64,000 bases of DNA, taken from positions 24,303 through 88,302 of the forward strand of contig JBBQEJ010000002.1 of NCBI GenBank assembly GCA_038320555.1, in the 5' to 3' direction. The translations under genes were made by a program, and so were the position numbers. This document shows positions 26,552 to 35,377 of the stretch, in pieces. Numbering within the stretch: the stretch's first letter is position 1; each line of letters opens with the position of its first letter. Below the pieces are notes generated by a model. The model did no database searches. It was not told the origin of the DNA and saw only the letters and a list, made by a program, of their open reading frames with translations. Origin of the DNA: JALZOC01 sp038320555 (GTDB lineage Bacteria > Acidobacteriota > Vicinamibacteria > Vicinamibacterales > 2-12-FULL-66-21).

Positions 26552-27645
26552 TGCTGTATCACCTGCTGTACCCCCTGCACACGCAGTTCGCGGTTTTCAA
26601 CGTGGCCCGCTACATCACGTTTCGCACCGCGGCCGCGAGCCTCAGCGCGCTCGTCATCGGCCTCTTTGTCGGGCCGGTGATGATCAGGAAGCTTCACGAT
26701 TTCCAGATCGGCCAGGTCATCCGTCAGGACGGTCCGGCGGCCCACCGCACAAAAGCCGGCACACCGACGATGGGTGGGCTGCTGATTCTGACGTCGGTGC
26801 TCGTGCCCACATTGCTGTGGGCGGACCTGACCGACCCGTTCATCTGGGTGGCGGTGCTCGCGACCCTGGCATTTGGCGGGATAGGGTTTGCCGACGATTA
26901 CCTCAAGATCGTGCGGCGATCCCATCACGGGCTGCGGCCGCGCTACAAGATCGGATGGCAGGTCGTTGCAGCGGCGGCGGTTGGACTTGCGCTCCTCCTG
27001 CTCGCCAACCATGAGCCGTCGCTCTACAGCACCCGGCTGATCTTTCCGTTCTTCAAACGGCTGATACCGGATCTCGGATGGTTCTACGTGGCGTTCGCCG
27101 TCGTCTTTCTCGTCGGCGCGACCAACGACGTCAACATGACCGATGGCCTCGACGGCCTGGCGATCAGCGTCTTTGCCGTGTCGGCCGCGGCGTTCACCGG
27201 GCTCGCCTACGTGTCGACTCACGTCGTCTTCTCCAACTACCTGCAACTCGTCCGGCTCAATCCGGAGGCGGCGGAGCTGACCATCTTCTGCGGTGCGCTC
27301 GTCGGCGCAAGCCTCGGGTTCCTCTGGTGGAACTGCTATCCGGCCGAGATCTTCATGGGCGACGTCGGGTCGCTCGGCCTCGGGGGCGCGCTTGGCACGG
27401 TGGCGCTGCTCATCAAGCAGGAGATTCTCTTCGTAGTGGTCGGCGGTGTCTTCGTCATGGAGGCCGCGTCGGTCATCATCCAGGTGGGCTCGTTCAAATT
27501 GACGGGGCGGCGTGTCTTCAAGATGGCGCCGATCCACCACCACTTCGAGCTGATCGGATGGAGCGAACCGAAGGTCATCACCCGGTTCGTGATCATCGCG
27601 ATCATTTTCGCGTTGTTCAGCCTGACGACGTTGAAGCTGCGATGA
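26551..27645 (+). CDS. mraY: Phospho-N-acetylmuramoyl-pentapeptide-transferase
   Basis: 364 residues, about ten membrane helices. ATG 26551 shares its A with the murF stop. The cytoplasmic loops carry the Asp motifs GFADDYLKI and MTDGLDGLAIS, then GDVGSLGLGGALG, and the late HHHFEL triplet typical of MraY. KAGTPTMGGLLIL is near the N-terminus. It transfers phospho-MurNAc-pentapeptide to undecaprenyl phosphate to make lipid I. The stop overlaps the murD start (ATGA). Confidence 0.97.
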   Translation: MLYHLLYPLHTQFAVFNVARYITFRTAAASLSALVIGLFVGPVMIRKLHDFQIGQVIRQDGPAAHRTKAGTPTMGGLLILTSVLVPTLLWADLTDPFIWVAVLATLAFGGIGFADDYLKIVRRSHHGLRPRYKIGWQVVAAAAVGLALLLLANHEPSLYSTRLIFPFFKRLIPDLGWFYVAFAVVFLVGATNDVNMTDGLDGLAISVFAVSAAAFTGLAYVSTHVVFSNYLQLVRLNPEAAELTIFCGALVGASLGFLWWNCYPAEIFMGDVGSLGLGGALGTVALLIKQEILFVVVGGVFVMEAASVIIQVGSFKLTGRRVFKMAPIHHHFELIGWSEPKVITRFVIIAIIFALFSLTTLKLR

Positions 27646-29027
27646 CGATCGATCGCCCATTCTCCGTCCGCGGCAAGCGCGTCACCGTCGTCGGGGCGGC
27701 GCGCAGTGGTGTGGCGGCAGCGGAGCTGCTCGTACGCCGCGGGGCGACCGTCATCCTGACCGACACGCGTACCCATCTGGACGACGAGGATCGTCTTCGA
27801 GCGAGCGGCGTGGATCTCGAGCTCGGCGGCCATCACGCGTCCACTTTCACCGGAGCGGATCTCATCGTCACCAGTCCGGGCGTGCCGTACCGGCATCCGC
27901 TGATCGAGGCGGCCCGCCACGTCGGCGTCCCCGTGATCGGCGAGCTGGAGCTGGCTTCGCGCTGGCTGCGCGGGAGGATCGTGGCGATCACCGGAACGAA
28001 GGGGAAGTCCACCACCACGACGCTGACAGGGCGGATGCTCGAGGCCGGCGGTCACCGCGTTCTGGTCGGCGGAAACATCGGCCACGCGCTGAGCGCCCAG
28101 GTCGACGAATCAACCGAGGACACGATTCACGTGATCGAGGCGAGCAGCTTCCAGCTCGAAACGGCCGACACGTTCCATCCCTGGATCGCGGTGCTGCTGA
28201 ATTTCTTTCCCGACCATCTCGATCGTCACGTCACCGTCGAGGAGTACGCGGCGGCAAAGACGCGGATCTTCGCGCACCAGGCCGCCGACGACTGGGCGGT
28301 CCTCAATGCCGACGACAGCGCGGTGCTTGCGATGGCCGCCGGCGGACGGTCGCAGCAGTTGCTGTTCTCGATGCACGGCGAGCTCTCCCAGGGCATCGTC
28401 GTGGAGGGCGATTCGATTGTGCGGCGTACCGAGGCAGGGCCCCAGCCCCTCGTGCCGCTGTCGGCGATCCGGCTGCTCGGGCGCCACCTGGTCGCCGACG
28501 TGCTCGCGGCATCGGCGGTGGCGTGGCTGGCCGGGGTCGACGCCGCGGCGATGACGCGTGCGGTCGAAGGGTTTTCGGGTCTCGAACACGCGCTCGAACC
28601 GGTCGGTGAGGTGGGGGGCGTGCACTTCGTGAACGACTCGAAAGCCACCAACATCGAGGCCGCGCGGCGCGCGATCGAAAGTTTCGATGAGGGCCTCGTC
28701 GTGATTCTCGGCGGACGCTTCAAGGGCGGCGACTTCCGCGACCTGATCGAACCGCTTCAGTCCCGGCGAGGCACCGTCGTGGCCATCGGTGAATCACGGG
28801 CGCTCATCGCGGATGCACTCGGGGGCCAGGTCGAGCTACACGAGTCATCGGACATGTCGTCGGCCGTCAGAACCGCGTTCGCCTCGGCGTCGCCCGGGCG
28901 GACCGTGGTGCTCGCGCCCGCCTGCGCGAGCTTCGACATGTTCCGCGATTACGCGGAGCGCGGGCGCGTGTTCAAGCAGGAAGTGCTGCGGTTGCAGGAG
29001 GAGTGGAATGTCACGCGTGAGCAGTGA
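27642..29027 (+). CDS. murD: UDP-N-acetylmuramoylalanine--D-glutamate ligase
   Basis: 461 residues from ATG 27642. VTVVGAARSGVAAAELLVRRGA is the N-terminal nucleotide-binding domain. AITGTKGKSTTTTL (118-127) is the ATP loop, and FFPDHLDRH and NDSKATNIEAARRAI are MurD signatures. It adds D-Glu to UDP-MurNAc-Ala. The final codons REQ-stop are made of the first units of a 7-mer inverted repeat that continues into the intergenic gap, so the native C-terminus may have been reshaped by that repeat. Confidence 0.97.
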   Translation: MTIDRPFSVRGKRVTVVGAARSGVAAAELLVRRGATVILTDTRTHLDDEDRLRASGVDLELGGHHASTFTGADLIVTSPGVPYRHPLIEAARHVGVPVIGELELASRWLRGRIVAITGTKGKSTTTTLTGRMLEAGGHRVLVGGNIGHALSAQVDESTEDTIHVIEASSFQLETADTFHPWIAVLLNFFPDHLDRHVTVEEYAAAKTRIFAHQAADDWAVLNADDSAVLAMAAGGRSQQLLFSMHGELSQGIVVEGDSIVRRTEAGPQPLVPLSAIRLLGRHLVADVLAASAVAWLAGVDAAAMTRAVEGFSGLEHALEPVGEVGGVHFVNDSKATNIEAARRAIESFDEGLVVILGGRFKGGDFRDLIEPLQSRRGTVVAIGESRALIADALGGQVELHESSDMSSAVRTAFASASPGRTVVLAPACASFDMFRDYAERGRVFKQEVLRLQEEWNVTREQ

Positions 29028-29197
29028 GCAGTCATCAGTCCGGTCGGTGCGGTGAAGAACCGTCCGCTGGGAACGCAGGCTGCCCCGGTCTGCGAGGGTG
29101 GTGTCTTAGCCCCCGTCCGGCTGATGACTGCTGACTGCTTACGCTGACAATTCATAGCGGCTAGCGGCTAGCGATTAGCGGCTAGCGCTCAGCGACT
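29019..29197 (+). repeat. 7-mer inverted repeat plus six in-phase 7-mers, murD-ftsW gap
   Basis: GAGCAGT occurs at 29019 and 29026, then CATCAGT at 29033. The 20-base arm 29019-29038 pairs at 18 of 20 positions with 29121-29140. Then six consecutive 7-mers run from 29156 to 29197: AGCGGCT, AGCGGCT, AGCGATT, AGCGGCT, AGCGCTC, AGCGACT. The left arm overlaps the last three codons of murD. The AGCGGCT unit is the same 7-mer (circularly permuted) as the CTAGCGG seen at 52151, 52295 and, reversed, at 56465. Confidence 0.92.
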
Positions 29198-29219
29198 GCG
29201 GCATCTGGCTCGCGGTCGC

Positions 29220-29296
29220 GGGTGCAGTTTCGTGCACCCTCCGTGTGCGCCCGTTGCGCACCGTCAGGGTGGTTGTCGGTCCGACTCGGCCGGACC
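29220..29296 (+). promoter_or_regulatory. Three successive small hairpins in the ftsW leader
   Basis: Perfect stems are GGGTGCA/TGCACCC (29220-29226 with 29233-29239), GTGCGC/GCGCAC (29245-29250 with 29256-29261) and GGTCCG/CGGACC (29278-29283 with 29291-29296). The last ends 17 bases before the ftsW ATG. There is no long T-run, so they look more like leader structure than a terminator. Function unknown. Confidence 0.55.
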
Positions 29297-29313
29297 TTTA
29301 GGCGGCGAAAAGT

Positions 29314-30447
29314 ATGGCGCGGAAGCTGAAATCCGACAAGTTGCTGTTCACGGCCACGCTGCTGCTCGTGTGTACGAGCGTCGTGATGGTGTACAGCGCC
29401 TCGGCGGTCGTCGCGATGGAGAACAACGGCGATCCTTATTTGTATCTGTTCAAGCAGGGGACGTGGGCGTTGCTCGGCCTGGTCCTCGTTCCGGTGATGA
29501 TGCGGATCGATTACCGCCGCTACCGGGAGCCGGCCGTGATCTGGGTCGGGCTCGTCATGGTGTCGCTCGCGCTCGTGGCCGTGCTCTTCGGCCACGCGAG
29601 AAATGGCGCGACACGCTGGATCGGCTTCGGACCGCTGGGCGTGCAACCGTCGGAGCTCGCCAAGATTGTCGTCATCGTGTTCATGGCGGCGCTGCTCGAG
29701 CGGCGGATGGATCGCATCGACGAACCGCTGTACGCGCTCCTGCCGATCGGCGTCGTGCTCGCCATCATTGTCAGCTTGATTCTCGCTGAGCCCGATCTGG
29801 GAACGTCGGTGTCGGTCCTCGTGATTGCCGCGGTCATGATTTTCGCCGCGGGGATCAACTACCGGTACGTGGCGGGTGTCTTCGTCGCCTCGCTGCCGGC
29901 CTTGTATTTCCTGCTGGCGTTTTCGGATTACCGCCGGCGGCGGGTGCTTGCGTTCCTGAACCCCTGGGCGGATCCGCTTGGCGACGGCTTCCAGATGATT
30001 CAGTCCATGATTGCCGTCGGCACGGGCGGCATCTTCGGCCGCGGCCTGATGGGCGGCGTGCAGAAGCTCTTCTACCTGCCGGAGCCGCACAACGACTTCA
30101 TCTACGCGGTCATCTCCGAGGAGCTCGGATTCATCGGGGCCACGGTGGTGCTCGCATGCTTCTGCGTGATCACGTGGCGCGGCCTTCGCACCGCCCTGCG
30201 CGCACCCGACCGCTTCGGCGCGTTCCTCGCGCTGGGGTTGACCACGATGGTCGCCTTCCAGGCGTTCTTCAACGTCAGCGTGGTGCTTGGGCTGCTGCCC
30301 ACCAAGGGTATTCCGCTGCCGTTCGTGAGCTACGGTGGTTCGTCGCTGCTCATCAATCTTGTAGGAATGGGGATTCTGCTGAACGTGTCGCAGCACACGT
30401 CCTCGACGCACGTCATCACGACGACACTCCGTGCGCAGGATGCATGA
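29314..30447 (+). CDS. ftsW: Peptidoglycan glycosyltransferase FtsW
   Basis: 377 residues, about ten membrane helices, SEDS family. ATG 29314. MVYSASAVVA, ARNGATRWIGFGPLGVQPSELAK, DLGTSVSVL, PEPHNDFIYAVISEELGFIG and LLPTKGIPLPFVSYGGSSLL are all conserved SEDS motifs. It polymerises lipid II at the septum together with the class B PBP encoded upstream. It is preceded by the only large gap (286 bp) between murD and ftsQ, so it may have its own transcript start. The stop overlaps the murG start. Confidence 0.96.
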   Translation: MARKLKSDKLLFTATLLLVCTSVVMVYSASAVVAMENNGDPYLYLFKQGTWALLGLVLVPVMMRIDYRRYREPAVIWVGLVMVSLALVAVLFGHARNGATRWIGFGPLGVQPSELAKIVVIVFMAALLERRMDRIDEPLYALLPIGVVLAIIVSLILAEPDLGTSVSVLVIAAVMIFAAGINYRYVAGVFVASLPALYFLLAFSDYRRRRVLAFLNPWADPLGDGFQMIQSMIAVGTGGIFGRGLMGGVQKLFYLPEPHNDFIYAVISEELGFIGATVVLACFCVITWRGLRTALRAPDRFGAFLALGLTTMVAFQAFFNVSVVLGLLPTKGIPLPFVSYGGSSLLINLVGMGILLNVSQHTSSTHVITTTLRAQDA

Positions 30448-31550
30448 CGCCCCTTCGCATCGTGATCGCGGGCGGCGGCACCGGCGGCCACCTGTATCCG
30501 GGCATCGCGGTCGCGCGCGAGCTGCTGCGCCGCCGTCCGGACGCGCGCATTACGTTTGCGGGAACCGCGCGCGGAATCGAATCGCGCGTGGTCCCGAAGG
30601 AAGGATTCGAGCTCGACACCCTGCGCAGCACGGGACTGAAAGGCACGTCGCTCGCGGCCCGCGTCAGGGGACTGCTGTTGATTCCGTTGAGCGGTATCGA
30701 CGCGTGGTCGATCGTGTCGCGCCGGATGCCGGATCTGGTGATTGGCGTGGGCGGGTACAGCTCGGGGCCGGTGGTGCTGATCGCGTCGGTGCGCCGCATC
30801 CCGACGCTTCTGCTCGAGCAGAATGCAGTGCCCGGCCTGACGAACCGGCTGCTTGCGCGCGCCGTCAGCGCCGCGGCCGTGACGTTCGAATCGACGGCGG
30901 TCTATTTCGGAGGGAGGGCAATTGTCGCAGGCAACCCGGTTCGGTCCGAGTTCATGTCGGAAAACCCCGCCCCCGGAGCGCGTGCCGCGGGGCCCTCGAG
31001 GGTTTTGATCTTTGGCGGCTCCCAGGGCTCGCACGCGATCAACGTGGCCATGGTGGAAGCGGCGGCGCAACTGGCAACCCACCCTGGCGGGATGGCAATC
31101 ACGCATCAAACAGGAGAGCGCGATCTGGAACTGGTGCGCGACGGGTACCGGCGGGCGGGGCTCGAGGCCCGCGTTGAGCCGTTCCTGTTCGCTATGGACA
31201 GGGAAATAAAAGCAGCCGACCTCGTCGTCTGCCGGGCCGGCGCGACGACGATCGCAGAGCTGACGGCAGCGGGGCGGCCGGCGGTGCTCGTGCCGTTGCC
31301 GACCGCCGCCGACGATCACCAGCGGAAGAACGCCGAGATTCTGGTGGCCGCGGGTGCGGCGGAGACGTTGGAACAAGAGACGCTGAATGGGACGCGGCTG
31401 GCCGCGCGGATCACCGCGCTCCTCGGCAGCCCCGGGCGGCTCGCGGAGATGTCGGCCGCGGCGCGGCGACTCGCGCGGCCGGACGCCGCGCGCGTGATTG
31501 CGGACAAGGCGCTCGAGCTCGCCGGTGCTCGGACGCGAAACGGTAATTGA
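30444..31550 (+). CDS. murG: UDP-GlcNAc:lipid I N-acetylglucosaminyltransferase MurG
   Basis: 368 residues from ATG 30444 (ATGA overlap with ftsW). IVIAGGGTGGHLYPGIAVARELL is the N-terminal G-loop. GVGGYSSGPVVLIA and LLEQNAVPGLTNRLLA are acceptor-side motifs. The donor domain has FGGSQGSHAIN and CRAGATTIAELTAAGRPAVLVPLPTAADDHQRKNA. It is a membrane-associated GT-B enzyme that makes lipid II. All expected motifs are intact and the length is normal. Confidence 0.97.
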   Translation: MTPLRIVIAGGGTGGHLYPGIAVARELLRRRPDARITFAGTARGIESRVVPKEGFELDTLRSTGLKGTSLAARVRGLLLIPLSGIDAWSIVSRRMPDLVIGVGGYSSGPVVLIASVRRIPTLLLEQNAVPGLTNRLLARAVSAAAVTFESTAVYFGGRAIVAGNPVRSEFMSENPAPGARAAGPSRVLIFGGSQGSHAINVAMVEAAAQLATHPGGMAITHQTGERDLELVRDGYRRAGLEARVEPFLFAMDREIKAADLVVCRAGATTIAELTAAGRPAVLVPLPTAADDHQRKNAEILVAAGAAETLEQETLNGTRLAARITALLGSPGRLAEMSAAARRLARPDAARVIADKALELAGARTRNGN

Positions 31551-31576
31551 GGATTGAAAACCACGAACCAACGCCC

Positions 31577-33049
31577 ATGCTCGGCCGCACTCGAAGGATT
31601 CATTTCGTCGGCGTCGGCGGTATCGGGATGAGCGGCATCGCCGAACTGCTCGCCAACCTCGGGTACGAGGTGGCCGGATCGGACGTGAAACGATCCGACG
31701 TCACCGATCGGCTCGAAACGCTCGGGGTCCGCCTGTGGTCCGGGCACGACGCCGCCCACGTTGGTGCGGCCGACGTCGTCGTGGTGTCGTCGGCGATTCG
31801 CTCCGACAACCCGGAGGTTGCCGAAGCCAGGCGACGGAATATTCCGGTGATTCCGCGTGCCGAGATGCTCGCCGAGTTGATGCGGCTGCGCTACGGCATC
31901 GCGATCGCGGGGGCCCATGGCAAGACCACCACCACGTCGATGGTGGCGCTGATTCTCGAGCGTGCCGGGCTCGATCCGACGGCCGTCATCGGCGGCCGGC
32001 TCAGCGCCTTCGGCAGCAACGCACGCCTGGGCAGCGGCGATTACATGGTCGTCGAAGCGGATGAAAGCGATCGCTCTTTTCTCAAGCTGTCGCCCTCGAT
32101 CGCGGTCATCACGAACCTCGATCGGGAGCACATGGAGAGTTACGGCAGCTGGGAGAACCTGCAGCAGGCCTTCGCCGACTTCGCCAACAAAGTGCCGTTC
32201 TACGGCGTGGTCGTGGCGTGCGCGGACGATGCGGCTGTCAGAGAGCTTCTGCCGAAACTGACGTGCCGTGTCATCACCTACGGCCTGAATGGCCGGCGCG
32301 CCGACATCGTCGGCAGGAACATGCGGCTCGAGGCGTTCGGATCGGCGTGCGACGTGGTTCAGCAGCAGGCTGACGGGATCTCGAAAGACCTCGGCCAGGT
32401 TCGGCTTCGCGTGCCCGGCCGGCACAACCTGCTGAACGCGCTGGGCGCCATCGCGGTAGGGCTCGAAGCGGCCGTACCGTTTGCACGGATCGTCGCGGCG
32501 CTCGAGGAATTTCGCGGCGCCGAGCGCCGCTTTCAGATGCGCGGCGAAGCTCGCGGCGTGATGGTTGTAGACGACTACGGGCATCACCCGACGGAAATTA
32601 GCGCCGTCATCGACGCGGCGCGAGCCGGTATCGACCGGCGGGTCGTCGTGGTTTTTCAGCCGCACCGGTACTCGCGGACCAGCCAGTTGCTGCCTGAATT
32701 CGGTCTGGCGCTCGCCGCGGCGGATGAGGTCGTACTCACGGACATCTATGCCGCAGGAGAAACGCCGCTTGAAGGGGTGACCATCGAGGCCGTTGCAGCC
32801 GCCGTGCGCGCGGTGGGCTCCTGCCCCGTCCACGTCGTGAAGAACATCGACGCGTTGCCGGCCGCTGTCTCCGCGCTCGCGCGCGACGGGGATCTCGTGA
32901 TCACGCTTGGCGCCGGATCGATTGGAACCGTCGCCGATCGGATTCTCGACCAACTGCGGGGCAGTCAGGCAGCGGGTGGAGACCGGTCCGCCGAAGCCGG
33001 AGGGAAAGAGGCGGACAGGTCGGACGAAGCCGGAGGCGAAGTCGGATGA
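31577..33049 (+). CDS. murC: UDP-N-acetylmuramate--L-alanine ligase with a repeat-derived C-terminal tail
   Basis: 490 residues. I prefer ATG 31577 (MLGRTRRIHFVGVGGIGMSG, the usual MurC N-terminus). A TTG at 31547 overlapping the murG stop would add ten residues. IAGAHGKTTTTSM (113-119), EADESDRSFL, NLDREHMESYG, GHHPTEI and FQPHRYSRT are MurC motifs. It adds L-Ala to UDP-MurNAc. The last 30 residues are not family-like: they contain an in-frame 33-bp duplication giving DRSAEAGGKEA then DRSDEAGGEVG. The stop overlaps the ftsQ start. Confidence 0.96.
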   Translation: MLGRTRRIHFVGVGGIGMSGIAELLANLGYEVAGSDVKRSDVTDRLETLGVRLWSGHDAAHVGAADVVVVSSAIRSDNPEVAEARRRNIPVIPRAEMLAELMRLRYGIAIAGAHGKTTTTSMVALILERAGLDPTAVIGGRLSAFGSNARLGSGDYMVVEADESDRSFLKLSPSIAVITNLDREHMESYGSWENLQQAFADFANKVPFYGVVVACADDAAVRELLPKLTCRVITYGLNGRRADIVGRNMRLEAFGSACDVVQQQADGISKDLGQVRLRVPGRHNLLNALGAIAVGLEAAVPFARIVAALEEFRGAERRFQMRGEARGVMVVDDYGHHPTEISAVIDAARAGIDRRVVVVFQPHRYSRTSQLLPEFGLALAAADEVVLTDIYAAGETPLEGVTIEAVAAAVRAVGSCPVHVVKNIDALPAAVSALARDGDLVITLGAGSIGTVADRILDQLRGSQAAGGDRSAEAGGKEADRSDEAGGEVG

Positions 33050-33876
33050 GTGTCAAGGCGCCATCCGAGAAAAACTTTCGTCGCGCGCGCGCCAGGCCGG
33101 TGCGGCGCAAGGGGAGCCGCGGCTGGGGATCGTGGCGCGCCGTCGGCCACGTCGTCTGCGCCGCGCTGGGCGTGTACGCCGCGTACCGGGCATTCGATCT
33201 GGCCGTGAGCGCGTCGGCGCTGCGAGTCCGGCAGATTTCGGTGCACGGCAATGTGCGGCTGTCGGCGGGAGAAGTGCAGACGCTCGTGGGCAACCTCCGC
33301 GGCACGAGCATCCTGACCGCTGACCTGCCAGCCTCCCGCCGGCGCCTGCTCCTCTCGCCATGGGTCGCCGACGTCGCGCTGCGGCGCGTGCTGCCGTCGA
33401 CGGTCGAAGTCTTCGTGTCGGAGCGGCGTCCGATGGGCCTGTGCCGGATAGGAAATCAAATGTACCTGGTTGATCGGCTCGGCATCGTGATCGACGAATT
33501 CGGACCGCAGTACGCGGAGTTCGATCTGCCGATTATCGACGGCCTCGTGCGACCCTCCTCGTCCGCCGAGCCGGCACTCGACGAGCGGCGGGCCGACCTT
33601 GCCGCGCGCGTGATCGACGCCATGGCCTCGCAGAAGGATCTCGCACAACGCGTGTCCCAGATCGATGTCGCCGATCTGCACGATGCCGTGGTGCTGCTCG
33701 ACGGGGACCAGGCGCTGCTGCATCTCGGCGAGGATCGGTTCCTCGAGCGGTTGCAGTCGTATCTGGATGTCGCGTCGGCTCTGCGCGAGCGGGTGGCGGA
33801 CATCGATTACGTGGATCTCAGGTTTGATCAGCGGATGTACGTCAGGTCCGTCACGGTCAAACACAAGCAGCCCTGA
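33046..33876 (+). CDS. ftsQ: Cell division protein FtsQ
   Basis: 276 residues. A basic N-terminus is followed by one membrane helix (about 37-53). A POTRA domain follows (LRVRQISVHGNVRLSAGEVQTLVG, then GTSILTADL and LPSTVEVFVSERRP), then the beta domain (YLVDRLGIVIDEFGP, VDLRFDQRMYV). It scaffolds FtsL and FtsB in the divisome. ATG 33046 overlaps the murC stop. No murB or ddl is inserted before it, unlike the standard cluster order. Confidence 0.94.
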   Translation: MSVKAPSEKNFRRARARPVRRKGSRGWGSWRAVGHVVCAALGVYAAYRAFDLAVSASALRVRQISVHGNVRLSAGEVQTLVGNLRGTSILTADLPASRRRLLLSPWVADVALRRVLPSTVEVFVSERRPMGLCRIGNQMYLVDRLGIVIDEFGPQYAEFDLPIIDGLVRPSSSAEPALDERRADLAARVIDAMASQKDLAQRVSQIDVADLHDAVVLLDGDQALLHLGEDRFLERLQSYLDVASALRERVADIDYVDLRFDQRMYVRSVTVKHKQP

Positions 33877-33964
33877 TTGCCCCCGCCACGACGACGCTCG
33901 TCGAGGGAATCGGGGCGGCAGAGGCTGGTCGGTGAACGAGAGCGGCAGAAACGGGGGACCTCAG

Positions 33965-35200
33965 GTGGCACGCAAGGAACGATACCTGGTCGGGCTGGAC
34001 GTCGGGACGTCGAAGATCTCCGCTATCGTCGGCGAGATCACCGACGACGGCGGGCTCGACATCATCGGGATCGGCCAGGCCGACTCGCGCGGCATCAGAC
34101 GCGGCGTCGTCGTCAATCTGGAAGCCGCAGTCGAATCCATCAAGAAGGCCATCGACGAGGCCGAATTGACGGCGGGCGCCGAGATCGATTCCGTCCACCT
34201 CGGGCTGTCAGGCGCGCACGTGAAAGCATTCAACAGCCGCGGGGTCGTGGCCGTTGCGGGGAAGAATCGTGAGATCACGCGCGAGGATGTCCGGCGCGCC
34301 ATAGACGCCGCGAAGGCCGTCGCGCTGCCGAGTGGCCGCGAGATTCTGCACGTGCTCCCGCAGGACTTCGTCGTGGACGAGCAGGACGGCATCGGCGCTC
34401 CCATCGGCATGACGGGAACCAGACTCGAAGTCAACGTGCACGTTGTGACGGGCAGCGCCTCGTCCACACAGAACATCGTGGCGTGCGTGAACCGGGCCGG
34501 CGTGGGCGTCATCGAGACCGTGCTCGAGCAGCTCGCTGCCAGTGAGTCGGTGCTGACCCACGACGAGAAGGAGCTCGGCGTGGCGATCGTGGACATCGGC
34601 GGCGGCACGACCGACTTTGCGATCTTCGAGCGCGGAAGCCTCTGGCACACCGGCGTCGTGGCCGTCGGCGGCGATCACTTCACCAACGATATTGCCGTCG
34701 GGTTGAGAACTCCGATTCCCGACGCGGAAAAAATCAAGCGCCGCTGCGGCTGCGCGTTGTCCGCCATGGTCGATGAAGACGAGACGATTGAGGTTGCGAG
34801 CGTGGGCGGACGCAAGGCCCGGGTGATGGCGCGCCGCATTCTCTCGGAGATTCTCCAGCCGCGCGCCGAGGAGATCTTTCATCTGTTGTGGGATGAGATC
34901 CGCCGCGCGGGGTTCGAGAAGTCGCTGAACTCGGGCATCGTGCTGACCGGTGGCGGCGCGATGCTCGAGGGCATGGCGGAGATCGGCGAGCAGATTTTCG
35001 ATCTGCCGATCCGGCGCGGTGCGCCGGCGGTCGCCGGCGGGCTGGCCGACCATGTCAACAGCCCGGCGTACGCGACCGCTGTCGGACTGGTCATGTATGC
35101 GCATCGCAATCATGTCGGCGAGGTGGCGCGCCCGGTCGGCGCGGGCGCGTTCGGGCGCGTGGCCGGCCGACTGCGTACGCTGTTCAAGGAATTCTTCTAA
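33965..35200 (+). CDS. ftsA: Cell division protein FtsA
   Basis: 411 residues from GTG 33965 (VARKERYLVGLDVGTSKISAIVGE). A GTG at 33932 with a better-spaced GAGG would add 11 residues. It is an actin-fold ATPase: LDVGTSK (phosphate 1), ALPSGREILHVLPQDFVVDEQ in the 1C subdomain, VDIGGGTTDFAIF (phosphate 2), and VLTGGGAMLEGMAEI near the C-terminus. The C-terminal amphipathic stretch GRVAGRLRTLFKEFF is the membrane-targeting helix that tethers FtsZ. Confidence 0.96.
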   Translation: MARKERYLVGLDVGTSKISAIVGEITDDGGLDIIGIGQADSRGIRRGVVVNLEAAVESIKKAIDEAELTAGAEIDSVHLGLSGAHVKAFNSRGVVAVAGKNREITREDVRRAIDAAKAVALPSGREILHVLPQDFVVDEQDGIGAPIGMTGTRLEVNVHVVTGSASSTQNIVACVNRAGVGVIETVLEQLAASESVLTHDEKELGVAIVDIGGGTTDFAIFERGSLWHTGVVAVGGDHFTNDIAVGLRTPIPDAEKIKRRCGCALSAMVDEDETIEVASVGGRKARVMARRILSEILQPRAEEIFHLLWDEIRRAGFEKSLNSGIVLTGGGAMLEGMAEIGEQIFDLPIRRGAPAVAGGLADHVNSPAYATAVGLVMYAHRNHVGEVARPVGAGAFGRVAGRLRTLFKEFF

Positions 35201-35377
35201 GCCACGGAAGAACACGGAAGAACTCGGACCAGAGCAAGCGAAGACAGAGAACAAGGAAGAGAGAGAGCAAGGAAGACAGCGCAAGAGAACACAGAGAGTG
35301 CCACGCCGCATGGAAGCCGGGGCACGCTCGGCATCGTGGAAGAAATGAACGAAGGATCACGCGCTTGGAGGGGACAC
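35201..35377 (+). repeat. ftsA-ftsZ spacer, purine-rich with two 10-mers
   Basis: The 177-bp spacer opens with CACGGAAGAA at 35203 and again at 35213, then drifts into degenerate purine-rich sequence up to about 35300. I see no hairpin of note and no coding sequence. The ftsZ Shine-Dalgarno GGAGG lies at 35367-35371. Because FtsZ is needed in large excess over FtsA, an extra promoter or processing site here is plausible, but no clear -10/-35 pair is visible. Confidence 0.6.

Noticed and set aside
25660..27660. 666-codon minus-strand frame opposite murF and mraY
   Set aside because: It covers two clear Mur pathway genes and has no credible motif or Shine-Dalgarno.
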